Positions 33,944 through 43,424 of a stretch of DNA of 64,000 nucleotides are shown here, piece by piece. Location: NCBI GenBank assembly GCA_910586965.1, contig CAJUMF010000013.1, forward strand, positions 1 to 64,000, read 5' to 3'. The number at the start of each line of letters is the position of its first letter. Positions within the stretch are counted from its first letter, which is position 1. Source of the DNA: an uncultured Dorea sp. (GTDB taxonomy: Bacteria; Bacillota; Clostridia; Lachnospirales; Lachnospiraceae). Both the position numbers and the translations under genes were made by a program. A model generated the notes under the pieces. It saw only the letters and a list, made by a program, of their open reading frames with translations. It was not told where the DNA came from and searched no databases.

Positions 33944-34801
33944 ATGTCAGGAAGACAGGTAAAGCTGGAACACGCAGAAAAGGGCAGCATCCTTTACCAC
34001 TATACAAAGAGCAACGGTATCAACGGTATTATCAACCACAACTGCTTTTGGGCGACGAAGAGCGATTTCCTCAATGACCCTACCGAGTTCTCCCACATCT
34101 ACGGGATTATCGAAGAGGTGTGCGGGGAGCATATAAAGAACGGGGAGCTTAAGGATATGTTCCTCAAGGACTCTATCTATGCCGAGAGGGAGAAGAGCCG
34201 GGAGTATTTTGTGCTTTCTTTTTCAAAATGCCGGGACAGCATTACGCTGTGGTCGGAATTTGCCAATAAGACAGGCTACAATATCGGATTCCGCAGTGAC
34301 GGAATCATCGCCAGGATTGAGGAGGCTGCGGAGATTGCCTATCACGGGCTTGTAGTCTACGACGGGAAGAAACAAAAGCAGCTCATCCGGAAAAACATCT
34401 GCAATTACCTGCCGAACCTCCTTCGGATGCCCCTTGAGAAAGTGCTGGAGATGGGGAAGGCCGACAGGCAGGACGCCGCCTATCTGAAAGCATGCAGGAA
34501 ATTCCAGCGGACAGCGGATGTCTATGCCATGTTTTTTAAGTACGGGGGATTTGCAGAGGAGCAGGAATACCGGTTTGTTTTTAAAAAGCAGAAGGATACA
34601 AAGGTTTATTTCCGGGCGAAAGACGGCTTTATGCTCCCTTATATCGAGATTCCGCTGAGTGAGAAGAACCTTCCGGTCGAGGAAATCGTTATCGCGCCGC
34701 AGAACCATATTGACCTGGCGAAGAGCGGGATGGAATATATGCTCTACACGAAAGGGTATAAGGCGGATGTATCTCTGTCGAGCATAAAGCTCAGATATTA
34801 G
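33944..34801 (+). CDS. DUF2971 family protein
   Basis: A 285-residue protein with the DUF2971 opening ILYHYTKSNGINGI followed by FWATKSDFLNDPTEFSH, then FVLSFSKCRDSITLWSEFA and a later GFAEEQEYRFVF. The Y-H-Y-T and late E-x-E-Y-R pattern recall ADP-ribosyltransferase-like folds, but this is a weak resemblance and activity is not shown. The gene starts 16 bases after the copy 3 nuclease-like gene, so a shared accessory or defence role is possible. Confidence 0.75.
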   Translation: MSGRQVKLEHAEKGSILYHYTKSNGINGIINHNCFWATKSDFLNDPTEFSHIYGIIEEVCGEHIKNGELKDMFLKDSIYAEREKSREYFVLSFSKCRDSITLWSEFANKTGYNIGFRSDGIIARIEEAAEIAYHGLVVYDGKKQKQLIRKNICNYLPNLLRMPLEKVLEMGKADRQDAAYLKACRKFQRTADVYAMFFKYGGFAEEQEYRFVFKKQKDTKVYFRAKDGFMLPYIEIPLSEKNLPVEEIVIAPQNHIDLAKSGMEYMLYTKGYKADVSLSSIKLRY

Positions 34802-34899
34802 GCGCGGCAGGGGAAGAAAGCGGTTAAAAACGGAAAGAGCGAAAGACACTGTACAGACGTAAAATAGAAACATGAGACAATCATTGGAAAGGAACAGAG

Positions 34900-35760
34900 A
34901 TGGAACTGACAAATATTTATGATACGTTTACGCTGAATAACGGCGTGAAGGTTCCGTGTGTCGCTTTCGGCACATACAAAGCGGCGGAGGGGGATAATGT
35001 TGAGATTCTGAGACAGGCGGTCGCGTGCGGTTACCGCTACTTTGACACGGCGTCCTTTTACGGAACGGAAACCTTTCTTGGGCAGGCGGTAAAAGAGAGC
35101 GGCATTCCCAGGGAGGAATTCTTTATTACGTCAAAGATGTGGAAGGATGAGATGGGATACGAGGCGACGAAGGAGGCGTTTGCAAAAAGCCTTGAGCGGC
35201 TTGGCATGGATTATCTTGACCTATACCTGATACACTGGCCGCAGCCGTCGCCGGGCTGTGAGGATTGGAAGACTGTTGACGCCGAGACGTGGCGGGCGCT
35301 TGAGGAGCTTTATGAGGAGGGGAAAGTCCGGGCAATCGGACTTAGCAATTTCCTGCCTCATCATATAGAGAATCTTATGAAAAACTGCCATGTAAGACCC
35401 ATGGTGGATCAGATTGAGTTCCATCCGGGGCATACACAGGAAACGGTTCTTTCATACTGCAGGGAACATGACATCCTTGTACAGGCGTGGAGCCCTGTCG
35501 GCAGGGGGCGGGTTCTTGCAGATGAGCTGATTACGGAGCTGGCGGCAAAGTACGGCGTGTCACCGGCGCAGGTATGCCTGCGCTATGCGCTCCAGAGGGG
35601 AGTGGTTCCCCTTCCGAAATCATCGTCCGAGGAAAGGATGAGGCAGAACCGGGATCTGTTTTCTTTTGAGATATCCGGGGAGGATATGTACCGCATCGGG
35701 GCGATGCCGCCTGTCGGGTGGTCAGGGGAACACCCGGAGAGGGAGAGAGTAAGGCTATAA
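34900..35760 (+). CDS. aldo/keto reductase
   Basis: A 286-residue AKR5-like enzyme. The catalytic tetrad is visible: Asp49 and Tyr54 in FDTASFYG, Lys79 in ITSKMW and His112 in LIHWPQ. The family signature AIGLSNFLPHHIENL and the NADPH-binding PLPKSSSEERMRQN follow. It reduces aldehydes or ketones in the cytosol with NADPH. A typical GGAACAGAG ribosome binding site precedes the ATG. It seems to be transcribed alone and ends 110 bases before the interrupted carboxypeptidase gene. The exact substrate is unknown. Confidence 0.9.
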   Translation: MELTNIYDTFTLNNGVKVPCVAFGTYKAAEGDNVEILRQAVACGYRYFDTASFYGTETFLGQAVKESGIPREEFFITSKMWKDEMGYEATKEAFAKSLERLGMDYLDLYLIHWPQPSPGCEDWKTVDAETWRALEELYEEGKVRAIGLSNFLPHHIENLMKNCHVRPMVDQIEFHPGHTQETVLSYCREHDILVQAWSPVGRGRVLADELITELAAKYGVSPAQVCLRYALQRGVVPLPKSSSEERMRQNRDLFSFEISGEDMYRIGAMPPVGWSGEHPERERVRL

Positions 35761-35869
35761 TATAGAGGAATATCCGATGACGGTTCTTTCATAGTGTAAA
35801 AAATCAGGCATATTTCCAAACGCTCATGCTTACATTAATAATAATAGTATATTATGGAGCGTTTTCTTA

Positions 35870-36430
35870 ATGAAACATTTGCTGCGAAGAGTAATCGGCG
35901 TGTCTTTAAGTGCAGTTCTTGGGATGAGCACGCCGCTTTCGGTAACTGCATCCGGTATCGGGCTTGGGGATGACTACGAAAGGTTAATTCAGTGTGAAGA
36001 GGTGACAGGAGAAACACCGGAGGAGACGGCAGAGGAAGATCAGAGAATACAGCAGGAAGAAGGAAAGAAGAAACAGCAGGGGGAAAAGGCCGGCAGCAAA
36101 GATTCAGTGTCGGCACCTTCTGCTATTTTAATGGAGACATCTACAGGGCAGGTTATTTTTGAGAAGGATGCAGACAAAAAAAGACCGCCCGCCAGTGTGA
36201 CGAAGGTGATGACATTACTCCTGATCTTTGATGCCCTGAATGAAGGGAAGATAAAGCTTGAAGATGAAGTGATGACTTCGGAGTATGCGGCATCTATGGG
36301 CGGTTCGCAGGTTTTTTTAGAGCCGGGAGAGACACAGACAGTGGATACAATGATCAAGTGTATCTCCGTGGCAAGTGCCAATGACGCCTGTGTGGCGTTT
36401 AATAATAGTAGACAGTTTGTTAGGATATAA
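35870..36430 (+). pseudogene. D-Ala-D-Ala carboxypeptidase, N-terminal part, split by a mobile element
   Basis: Codons 1-175 encode the first half of a PBP5/DacF-type enzyme: signal peptide (1-28), a Glu/Gln/Lys-rich stretch (43-80), the SxxK motif with Ser109 (ASVTK) and the SxN motif with Ser169 (SAND). From codon 177 on, the frame runs into the element and stops after ten foreign residues. The third active-site motif, KTG, is missing; it lies 10.7 kb away in the fragment at 47083. As it stands, the protein would be a truncated, probably inactive export product. Joining at the shared core gives a full 435-residue enzyme in frame. Confidence 0.88.
36378..36402. other. attL of the serine-recombinase element
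   Basis: The left junction lies in the codons just after the SxN motif. GACGC-C-TGTGTGGC here matches GACGC-T-TGTGTGGC at 47083. The shared TGTGTGGC (36389-36396) holds the crossover point. The left side continues the carboxypeptidase gene and the right side is element sequence. Confidence 0.85.
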
Positions 36431-36433
36431 GTC

Positions 36434-36478
36434 AAAAAAATCAGGGCAACTGCGGCAAAGTGCGCAGTCACCCTGATT
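36434..36478. terminator. bidirectional terminator at the left end of the element
   Basis: ATCAGGG...ACTGCG pairs with CGCAGT..CCCTGAT around a GCAAAGTG-type loop, with A runs on the left and T runs on the right. It serves the chemoreceptor gene on the minus strand and stops transcripts from the truncated carboxypeptidase gene. Confidence 0.8.
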
Positions 36479-36479
36479 T

Positions 36480-38453
36480 TTAATTTCTTGCAAGTGTGAA
36501 TTGATCTACTAATTGTTTCAAATTAGATGCTTCGGCAGAAAGCTCCTGGCTGGCTGCCGCGCTTTCCTCGGCTGTAGCACTGTTGCTCTGTACAACAGAA
36601 GAAATCTGGTTAATTCCTTCATTGACCTGTGAAACAGCTTCGGACTGCTCGTTTGATACGGCGGAGATCTGGTCGATAGAGCCAACCATAGATTGGATGT
36701 TTTCTACAACCTCTGACAAAGCATCAGCCGTGTGCTCTGCAATCTTTGTACCTGTCTGTACCGCTTCTGTGGAATGGGTGATCAGCAGGGAGGTGTTCTG
36801 GGCGGCTTTTGCGGATTTGCTGGCAAGATTGCGGACTTCATCTGCCACAACGGCAAATCCTTTACCTGCGGTACCTGCCCGTGCAGCTTCCACAGCCGCA
36901 TTCAGTGCCAGGATGTTTGTCTGGAATGCAATATCTTCTATGGTCTTTATAATCTTGCCGATCTCTTCTGAGCTGGATTGGATTTTGTCCATAGCGTCCA
37001 TAAGCTCCTGCATCTGCTGGTTGCAGGCAGAGACACCTTTTCCGGCCTGATGGGTCTGTTCACGTACTTCCAGCGCCCTGTCAGCAGTATGCTTGACCTG
37101 ATTGGAAATCTCGCTGATCCGGGCGGCAAGCTGTTCCACGGAGCTTGCCTGTTCCACGGCACCCTGGCTTAAGTTCTGGGAGCTTGACGATACCTGATTG
37201 CTGGCGTTTGACACTTGTTCAGCAGAAGTATCGATCTGATGGAGAATCTCACTTAATTCCACTTTCAGATTGCGCATGGAGTGCAGGATACTCTGGAAAT
37301 CACCCACATAAGCATCGCGGTGCTGGGACTGGATATCCAGATTTTGATTCGCCATCTCACCCAGAAGATAACTGATATCATGGATAATGGTAGACAGACC
37401 CTCTACTAATTCAGCAGTAGACTGCGTCAGCATTCCAGTTTCATCCTTGCTCACAACTTCCGGGACCGGAGATTCCAGATCCCCTTCAACTAATAATCGC
37501 ATACGTTCTGCACATGCTTTCATCGGCCGGCTGATACTGTTGGCCAGTTTCAGTGCGACGATGATGGAAAGCAGGATAGCAAGTACCATCATCACCAGGT
37601 TGATGGCAATGTCAAAATATGTAGTAGACAGATAGTCTGACTGCGGGGCAACAACTGCCACACTCCACCCGTCTGTGCCGTTCACCGGCGCATAAGATGC
37701 GAACATACTTTTTTTGCCGTTTTTATAGTCTCCGAAACCATTCTTTCCCTCACGCATCGCGGCATGGATCGCGGCAAGTTCTTTCAGGGAAGAATCACTT
37801 TCCGATTCTTTTTCGATATTCTGGACTGTAATTGTTTCCAGAGTAGTATCTGCGATCGTGTCACCGGAGCTGTTGATCATGTATGCGCGGCTGTGTTGGC
37901 TGACACTGATCGAGGAGACGATATCATTAAGAAAGGTCTCGTGGGGAACGAAATATACAACGCCTTCAATATCGGTACCCTGGATGCCGTCTTTGTAGAT
38001 TGGAGCTGCTACGATGATTGAAAGCTCTCCTGTTACTTTGCTGATCAGTGGTTCTGATACGTAGACATTGCCCTGCATTGCCTGTTTGACATACTCGCGG
38101 TCGGAATAATCGTTTCCGTCGAAAATACTGATGCCATCCGGGCCGACGATATTTCCCCGCTGGAAATCGTGCATACTGACGCGTTGATCGATGATCGAGC
38201 GTTTTTCTTTCAATGGGACAGTTTCATCGAGAAGCTGCGGGACGCAGCCGGTATCCATGGCAACATTCTTGTAGGCCGTCAGTTCCTGTTCGATACGTTC
38301 TGCTGCGAGAACTGCAGTCTCACTCATCATTTGATCCACAGTCTGGATGGTGCTGTTGTAATTGAGTACAATACTGGATGCCCCCACCACGAGCTGTGTA
38401 GCCAGGACTGTCACCATAAGACACAGGGTGATTTTTGTCCGAATGCTTTTCAT
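36480..38453 (-). CDS. methyl-accepting chemotaxis protein with dCache-like sensor domain
   Basis: A 657-residue receptor. One membrane segment lies at 9-29, an outer dCache-like ligand domain at about 35-275 (with DGISIFDGNDYSDREYV and a second lobe), a second span at 283-305, then HAMP and the signalling domain, whose tip reads IAFQTNILALNAAVEAARAG. It would bind a small nutrient such as an amino acid or peptide and control CheA. It is carried by the mobile element, which is unusual for chemotaxis genes; transporters and a hydrolase in the same element could use the sensed compound. AGGAGGT precedes the ATG and a TTGACA/TATAAT promoter lies upstream. Confidence 0.9.
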   Translation of the reverse strand: MKSIRTKITLCLMVTVLATQLVVGASSIVLNYNSTIQTVDQMMSETAVLAAERIEQELTAYKNVAMDTGCVPQLLDETVPLKEKRSIIDQRVSMHDFQRGNIVGPDGISIFDGNDYSDREYVKQAMQGNVYVSEPLISKVTGELSIIVAAPIYKDGIQGTDIEGVVYFVPHETFLNDIVSSISVSQHSRAYMINSSGDTIADTTLETITVQNIEKESESDSSLKELAAIHAAMREGKNGFGDYKNGKKSMFASYAPVNGTDGWSVAVVAPQSDYLSTTYFDIAINLVMMVLAILLSIIVALKLANSISRPMKACAERMRLLVEGDLESPVPEVVSKDETGMLTQSTAELVEGLSTIIHDISYLLGEMANQNLDIQSQHRDAYVGDFQSILHSMRNLKVELSEILHQIDTSAEQVSNASNQVSSSSQNLSQGAVEQASSVEQLAARISEISNQVKHTADRALEVREQTHQAGKGVSACNQQMQELMDAMDKIQSSSEEIGKIIKTIEDIAFQTNILALNAAVEAARAGTAGKGFAVVADEVRNLASKSAKAAQNTSLLITHSTEAVQTGTKIAEHTADALSEVVENIQSMVGSIDQISAVSNEQSEAVSQVNEGINQISSVVQSNSATAEESAAASQELSAEASNLKQLVDQFTLARN

Positions 38454-38509
38454 GTTACTTTACCTCCTAGTTATTCATAAGTGAACTACATATAATATCA
38501 CTGTATGTT

Positions 38510-38539
38510 ATTATAAGAATCAGTGTTCTGGTTTGTCAA
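38510..38539 (-). promoter_or_regulatory. promoter of the chemoreceptor gene
   Basis: On the minus strand TTGACA (38539-38534) and TATAAT (38515-38510) are 18 bases apart, about 55 bases before the ATG. Confidence 0.75.
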
Positions 38540-38632
38540 CTGCAATCATGGATGAAAAGAAATTTTTGGAAAATCAAAGAACGTTATAAACTGGGGATTC
38601 CCAGCATAGGATGACAAAAAAGGTTATATATT

Positions 38633-38824
38633 ATGTCGGAGAAAATGAAAAGCCCCGGTACGGATAAAAGCAGAAAAGGAGAATACAAAGCAAATCGGTC
38701 AGAGAAAAGCCCGATAAAAATAGCTGAAATCATATATGGAAAGAAAAATCTGGTGGACTGTATGGAGTCAGTCATAAGATTACATATGGAAAAGCAGGCA
38801 GGGAGAATTTATGACAGAAAATAA
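38633..38824 (+). CDS. small protein encoded just before the serine recombinase
   Basis: A 63-residue basic protein whose last 14 bases overlap the recombinase gene. The C-terminal half, KIAEIIYGKKNLVDCMESVI, looks like a compact helical domain. Similar small proteins often precede large serine recombinases in Firmicutes elements and may help or regulate recombination. The ribosome binding site is weak (AAAAAGG about ten bases upstream); a second in-frame ATG at 38645 is an alternative. I do not recognise a named family with certainty. Confidence 0.55.
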   Translation: MSEKMKSPGTDKSRKGEYKANRSEKSPIKIAEIIYGKKNLVDCMESVIRLHMEKQAGRIYDRK

Positions 38825-40394
38825 CAGAGCAGCACTATACTTACGATTATCAAAGGAAGATCAGGATAAGCTGACAAGGGGAGATGACAGTGCCAGTATC
38901 AAAAATCAGAGGATGCTTTTGATAGATTTTGCCCTTCAGCATGATTACCAGATCACGGAGGTATATTCTGACGATGATGAGAGCGGGCTTTTTGATACAA
39001 GGCCGGATTTTGAACGGATGCTCACAGATGCGAAGCTCGGAAAATTCGATATCCTGATCGCCAAATCCCAGTCCCGATTTTCACGCAACATGGAGCATGT
39101 CGAAAAATACCTGCACCGGGATTTCCCTAATTTGGGTATCCGGTTTATCGGTGTGGTGGATGGTGCGGACACATACAATGCGGGAAATAAGAAATCCCGG
39201 CAGATCAACGGTCTGGTCAATGAATGGTACTGCGAAGATCTGTCTGAAAATATTCGGAGTGCATTCAGGGCAAAGATGAAAGCCGGGCAGTATCTTGGTT
39301 CCTCCTGCCCTTACGGATACATCAAAGATCCAAAAGACCATAACCATCTGATCATGGACGAGTACGCAGCAAATGTGGTAAGAAAAATCTACCGGTTATA
39401 TCTAAAAGGCTATGGAAAGGCAAAGATTGCAAAAATACTTACTGGTGAGGGGATTTTAATCCCTACCCTATATAAAAGGAAAGTCCTCGGTATCAATTAT
39501 CACAATGCTCACGAGACAGAGACAACAAAAGGGTGGTCTTATCAGACTATACACATGATATTGAATAATGAAGTATATATCGGAAATGTCGTGCAGAATA
39601 AATATAATAACCTTTCTTATAAGGAGAAAAGACATGTCCGGCAGCCAAAAGAGCAGTGGATCCGTGTCGTGGGAAAGCATGAAGCGATCATTTCTTCTGA
39701 GACATTCAGAGAGGTGCAGGAAAGACAGCGCATCCGCGCAAAATCTGTGAATGGACAGGGGAGTCCTTCCCTGTTCTCGGGGCTTCTTTTTTGTGCAGAC
39801 TGTGGCCGTTCCATGGTAAGAAAGTATGAGCGGCGGGGAGAGCATAAGTTCATCGGATATTGCTGCAGGACTTACAAAGATCAGGGGAAAAGTTTGTGTA
39901 AGAGCCACGCGGTGGATGACGGGAAGCTCAAGGCAGCCGTATTGTATTCTGTCCGGAATGAAGCAAGGAAGATATTGACTTCTGAGGATATTGCCCGTCT
40001 GGATCAGATCAAAGATAAATATAACAGAAGAAAAGAATATCAGGACCAGATTAATCATATTGAAAATGAGATCAGACGTATGGAATCCTATAAAAAAAAG
40101 ACCTATCAGAATTTTATGGAAAATATCCTGTCAAAAGAGGATTATCTGTTTTATACCCAAGAGTATACGTCGGATATTTTTACCCTGAAAGAGCAGAAAA
40201 ACACTCTAAATAAGCAGATAGAGAATGAGGGTAAACATGACCGCGAATATGATGAATGGGTGGAGCAGTTTAAAGATTACATCAATATAGACGAACTTAC
40301 AAGGGAAGTCGTGCTGGAACTGATTGAGAAAATTGAAGTGAATGAAGATGGTTCTGTCAGCATTTTTTACCAATTTAGCAATGTCAGTCTGTAA
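38811..40394 (+). CDS. large serine recombinase (integrase) of the element
   Basis: A 527-residue recombinase. The N-terminal resolvase domain begins AALYLRLSKEDQDK with catalytic Ser14, and continues with IAKSQSRFSRN containing the conserved Arg residues. A recombinase domain follows (residues 165-290), then a zinc ribbon with FCADCGRSM and a later GYCCRTY, and a coiled-coil insertion at 390-470. It would recognise the attP and attB sites described at 36378 and 47078, cut at a central dinucleotide and rejoin them. AGGGAG precedes the ATG. Its gene overlaps a small basic protein gene and ends at a strong terminator. Confidence 0.93.
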   Translation: MTENNRAALYLRLSKEDQDKLTRGDDSASIKNQRMLLIDFALQHDYQITEVYSDDDESGLFDTRPDFERMLTDAKLGKFDILIAKSQSRFSRNMEHVEKYLHRDFPNLGIRFIGVVDGADTYNAGNKKSRQINGLVNEWYCEDLSENIRSAFRAKMKAGQYLGSSCPYGYIKDPKDHNHLIMDEYAANVVRKIYRLYLKGYGKAKIAKILTGEGILIPTLYKRKVLGINYHNAHETETTKGWSYQTIHMILNNEVYIGNVVQNKYNNLSYKEKRHVRQPKEQWIRVVGKHEAIISSETFREVQERQRIRAKSVNGQGSPSLFSGLLFCADCGRSMVRKYERRGEHKFIGYCCRTYKDQGKSLCKSHAVDDGKLKAAVLYSVRNEARKILTSEDIARLDQIKDKYNRRKEYQDQINHIENEIRRMESYKKKTYQNFMENILSKEDYLFYTQEYTSDIFTLKEQKNTLNKQIENEGKHDREYDEWVEQFKDYINIDELTREVVLELIEKIEVNEDGSVSIFYQFSNVSL

Positions 40395-40397
40395 AAA

Positions 40398-40440
40398 GAG
40401 CTGTCCGTATAAGTATAAACTTAACGGGCAGCTCCTTTTG
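40398..40440. terminator. terminator between recombinase and permease genes
   Basis: GAGCTGTCCGT (40398-40408) pairs with ACGGGCAGCTC (40424-40434), followed by CTTTTG. A runs on the left make it work for both converging genes. Confidence 0.85.
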
Positions 40441-40451
40441 CGTGGAAAATT

Positions 40452-41867
40452 TTATTCTATCGGTGTCACTTTATTTTTAAGCCCGGAACGCTTCCAGATA
40501 TAGATGCCGGAGAGCAGCACGAGAAGTCCGCCGCCGATCATCTCGATCTCATAGATCATATTATCCTTAAAGGAACCCATTACCGGGAAGGCGGAAGCTG
40601 CGATGGAAAGCACGCATACGATAAGTTCCATCCATCCGATAGCAACGCCTAAATTTTTGCTTTTGGTCATCTGGTAAAGATTCGGATCGTCTTTTTTCTG
40701 TTTCTTGATCCTGATGTAGGCCAGGTACAAAAGTACATATGGGAACAGGGAAGTAAGCGCGGTCATCGTCACCAATACATTGTAGATGACATCCACACCC
40801 GGGAGCAGTGCCACGGCCGCCAGAAGGACGGAGATGATCACCGCCTGCAGGATGATTGCTTTCTCCGGAATACCATGTTCATTATTTTTTGTAAATTTCT
40901 CCGGAAATACCCCTTTCTCAGCGTTGCCGAACAAAATCTTGATCGGGAAGCCGATGTAAAGGATCAGCGCACCGATAACGGACAGCGTGATGCCGGCGGC
41001 GACAATCTGCACGAAGAGATACGGAATCCCGAGGAGTTCACAGGCTCTTGTCAGAGAATCCAGAATACCGGTGGAGGCCTGAATCTCGGAAGTAGGAAGC
41101 AGGCTCGTTATGGCAACGGAGCCGCATACATACAGTACACAGATTAATATAGCGGCAGTAATGATGGCTTTCGGGAAATTCTTCTTTGGATTTTCCATCT
41201 CTGTCACATAAGTAGCGGAAATCTCTGCGCCGGTGTATGCGAAAATAATTCCGGAGATCGCCACCAGGGAGTTGCCGTTAAGCTTGGGTGTCATGGAAGC
41301 GACCGTATAGACAGAAGCGCTGGGCGCTTTTTTTAGCACAGCAACCGCGAGGAAAGCCATGCCGATCAAAAAAATAGTCGGAATTGTCGAGCCTAAAGAA
41401 CCGACATTAGTAAAGAGCTTTCCAAAGGTCATCCCTTTCATGCTGAGTATGGACAGCACCCATATGACTGCCAGCGATAAGATCAGAACAAAGATCTTGC
41501 TGTCCGCAAGGGACGGGTTGCCTACCATATAGGAAAGGTTGATGGACATAAAGGTAAGGAAGGAGGCGAACCAGAAAAGTTTCGCTGTCCAGTTAAGCCA
41601 CGAGATCAGGAATCCGTATTTTGTCCCGAAAGCAATCTTTACCCACTCGCCCAGGCTTCCGTCGGATGTATAAGCTGCGGCAAGTTCCGCGCACATCAGC
41701 GCCTGGGGTACGAAGCACAGAAACATGAAGATTACCCAGGATGGGATGCCGGCAAGGCCGAGACCGAAGCTGTCGGCCGTGGACCTGGCAATCCAGCGGA
41801 TGCCGTAGATTGCGGAAACGTTCATCAAAACAAGTTCCCAGAATTTTATTTTTTTACCTGTAGCCAT
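40452..41867 (-). CDS. APC-family amino acid permease (glutamate/GABA antiporter-like)
   Basis: A 471-residue carrier with about 12 hydrophobic segments. The first helix region ELVLMNVSAIYGIRWIARS and the FAYTGAEISATYVTEMENPKK block in helix 6 are typical of the APC superfamily, close to the YjeM/GadC-like branch. It imports or exchanges amino acids or amines across the membrane. AGGAGGAAC lies before the ATG. It is divergent from the MFS gene, with an AT-rich promoter region of about 200 bases between them, and belongs to the cargo of the mobile element. Confidence 0.85.
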   Translation of the reverse strand: MATGKKIKFWELVLMNVSAIYGIRWIARSTADSFGLGLAGIPSWVIFMFLCFVPQALMCAELAAAYTSDGSLGEWVKIAFGTKYGFLISWLNWTAKLFWFASFLTFMSINLSYMVGNPSLADSKIFVLILSLAVIWVLSILSMKGMTFGKLFTNVGSLGSTIPTIFLIGMAFLAVAVLKKAPSASVYTVASMTPKLNGNSLVAISGIIFAYTGAEISATYVTEMENPKKNFPKAIITAAILICVLYVCGSVAITSLLPTSEIQASTGILDSLTRACELLGIPYLFVQIVAAGITLSVIGALILYIGFPIKILFGNAEKGVFPEKFTKNNEHGIPEKAIILQAVIISVLLAAVALLPGVDVIYNVLVTMTALTSLFPYVLLYLAYIRIKKQKKDDPNLYQMTKSKNLGVAIGWMELIVCVLSIAASAFPVMGSFKDNMIYEIEMIGGGLLVLLSGIYIWKRSGLKNKVTPIE

Positions 41868-41979
41868 AAGCGTTCCTCCTAATTACTTCATAAAAAGCGA
41901 AAGTTTTTATGTATTATGTTATATATATTTTCTATATCGATATTATAATTCATATAAAGAAAATAATCAATATTAAAAT

Positions 41980-42021
41980 ATAATCATGATTGACAATTCG
42001 AGAATAATTCGTTAATATAAT
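41980..42021 (+). promoter_or_regulatory. promoter of the MFS/hydrolase operon with a TetR-like site
   Basis: TTGACA (41990) lies 17 bases before TAATAT and 20 before TATAAT, so the exact -10 is unsure. AATATAATCATGATTGACAA, which overlaps the -35 box, matches AATATAATTATGATTACACA at 46327 and resembles GATCATGATTACATAA at 46236, the regions around the TetR gene. A shared regulator is likely. Confidence 0.5.
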
Positions 42022-42065
42022 TTTAGAAATATTTCTAAAAAATATTAAAGAAATGAGGAAAGTGT

Positions 42066-43361
42066 ATGGAAAAAACAGGAATTAAAAAGAACTTCTTTAC
42101 GATTATCTTATTATCATTTGCAGGTTCTATCATATATGGTCTTCCCTATTTCAGATCATATTATTACGATGCCTATCAGTCTCTTTACAATCTGACAAAT
42201 GTCCAGATGGGACTTTTGGGAAGCGCTTACGGCCTGCTTGGCGTATTTTCCTACATACTTGGCGGAGTCCTGGCAGATAAGTTCAAAGCAAAGAAGCTTT
42301 TGATCATGTCGATGATCGCTACGGGACTTGGCGGACTTTTGCATCTTGTGTTTACTGATTTTAAGGCGTTGTTTATTATCTATGGATTGTGGGGATTTAC
42401 CTCGCTTCTTACCTTTTGGCCGGCGCTGATGAAGATTGTGCGGATCCAGGGGACAGAAGAGGAGCAGAGCCGTGCTTACGGTATCTTTGAAGGCGGACGA
42501 GGAGTGTTCAATGCAGCACACTTGGCGGTTGCAACGGCAATATTCGGTATTTTTGAGGCAAAGGCTTTGCCGGCGCTTGGAATTAAGGGTATTATCATCT
42601 TCTACTCTGTGGCTCCGATCATCGTGGCTATCATCTTTATCTTTATCTTAAAAGAGCCGGAGACGATAAAGAGTGGCGGCAAAGCAGAGAAGGTTTCCTG
42701 GTCGCAGATTGTTAAGGTGCTTAAGATGCCTGTGGTATGGTTCGTTGTATGCCTGATGTTTACCAGTTATGTATTTAATATGTCTTCCTATTACTTTACA
42801 CCGTATGCGAGCAATGTTATCGGAACCAGTGCGGTTGTTGCTGCGGTACTTACTGTCCTTGCCCAGTATGCAAGACCATTTGCATCCACCATCGGCGGAT
42901 TTTCGGCGGACAGGTTCGGTAAGGGTGAGATCATGGCAGGGGGATTTTTCCTGATGGCTATCGGTATGGTGGCAGTGCTTGGGGCAAGCAGGCTTAGCGG
43001 GAGCGTGCAGATGGTGGTTATGGTGGTAGCATGTATCATCATCTATGTGGGTATGTTTTCCAACTTTGGCTTGTATTTTTCGTTCCTTACGGAAGGGGGC
43101 GTTCCTCTTGAAGTGTCCGGTATTGCTATCGGCGTGGCTTCCACATTCGGATATCTGCCAGAGGTGCTCTGTCCGCTGATCGCGGGGAAGACGCTGGATG
43201 TGTACGAGGGGGCGAAGGGATATTATATTTACTTTACCTTTATGCTGGTGATGGCAGTGTTAGGTTTAGTCCTTTCTGTAATCTGGAGCCGGACTTACGG
43301 AAAGCGGTATAAGGAGAGAATGCGGCTGGAGAAGTCAGCAGGGACAGACAGTCAGAAGTAA
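42066..43361 (+). CDS. MFS transporter
   Basis: A 431-residue carrier with 12 hydrophobic segments. The motif between helices 2 and 3, GGVLADKFKAKKLLIMS, is the MFS signature, and SADRFGKGEI appears in the second half. The middle loop is short. The overall sequence resembles the hexuronate/glycerol-phosphate/oxalate-formate branch (organic anion carriers), but the substrate cannot be fixed. It is followed 63 bases later by a CocE-like hydrolase gene in the same direction, so the carrier probably brings in the substrate or exports the product of that enzyme. Confidence 0.85.
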   Translation: MEKTGIKKNFFTIILLSFAGSIIYGLPYFRSYYYDAYQSLYNLTNVQMGLLGSAYGLLGVFSYILGGVLADKFKAKKLLIMSMIATGLGGLLHLVFTDFKALFIIYGLWGFTSLLTFWPALMKIVRIQGTEEEQSRAYGIFEGGRGVFNAAHLAVATAIFGIFEAKALPALGIKGIIIFYSVAPIIVAIIFIFILKEPETIKSGGKAEKVSWSQIVKVLKMPVVWFVVCLMFTSYVFNMSSYYFTPYASNVIGTSAVVAAVLTVLAQYARPFASTIGGFSADRFGKGEIMAGGFFLMAIGMVAVLGASRLSGSVQMVVMVVACIIIYVGMFSNFGLYFSFLTEGGVPLEVSGIAIGVASTFGYLPEVLCPLIAGKTLDVYEGAKGYYIYFTFMLVMAVLGLVLSVIWSRTYGKRYKERMRLEKSAGTDSQK

Positions 43362-43424
43362 TGTTCAGGATATTTCATACATACAGGATATGTATAAATA
43401 TAGATTAACGAGGAGGTTTTTACA

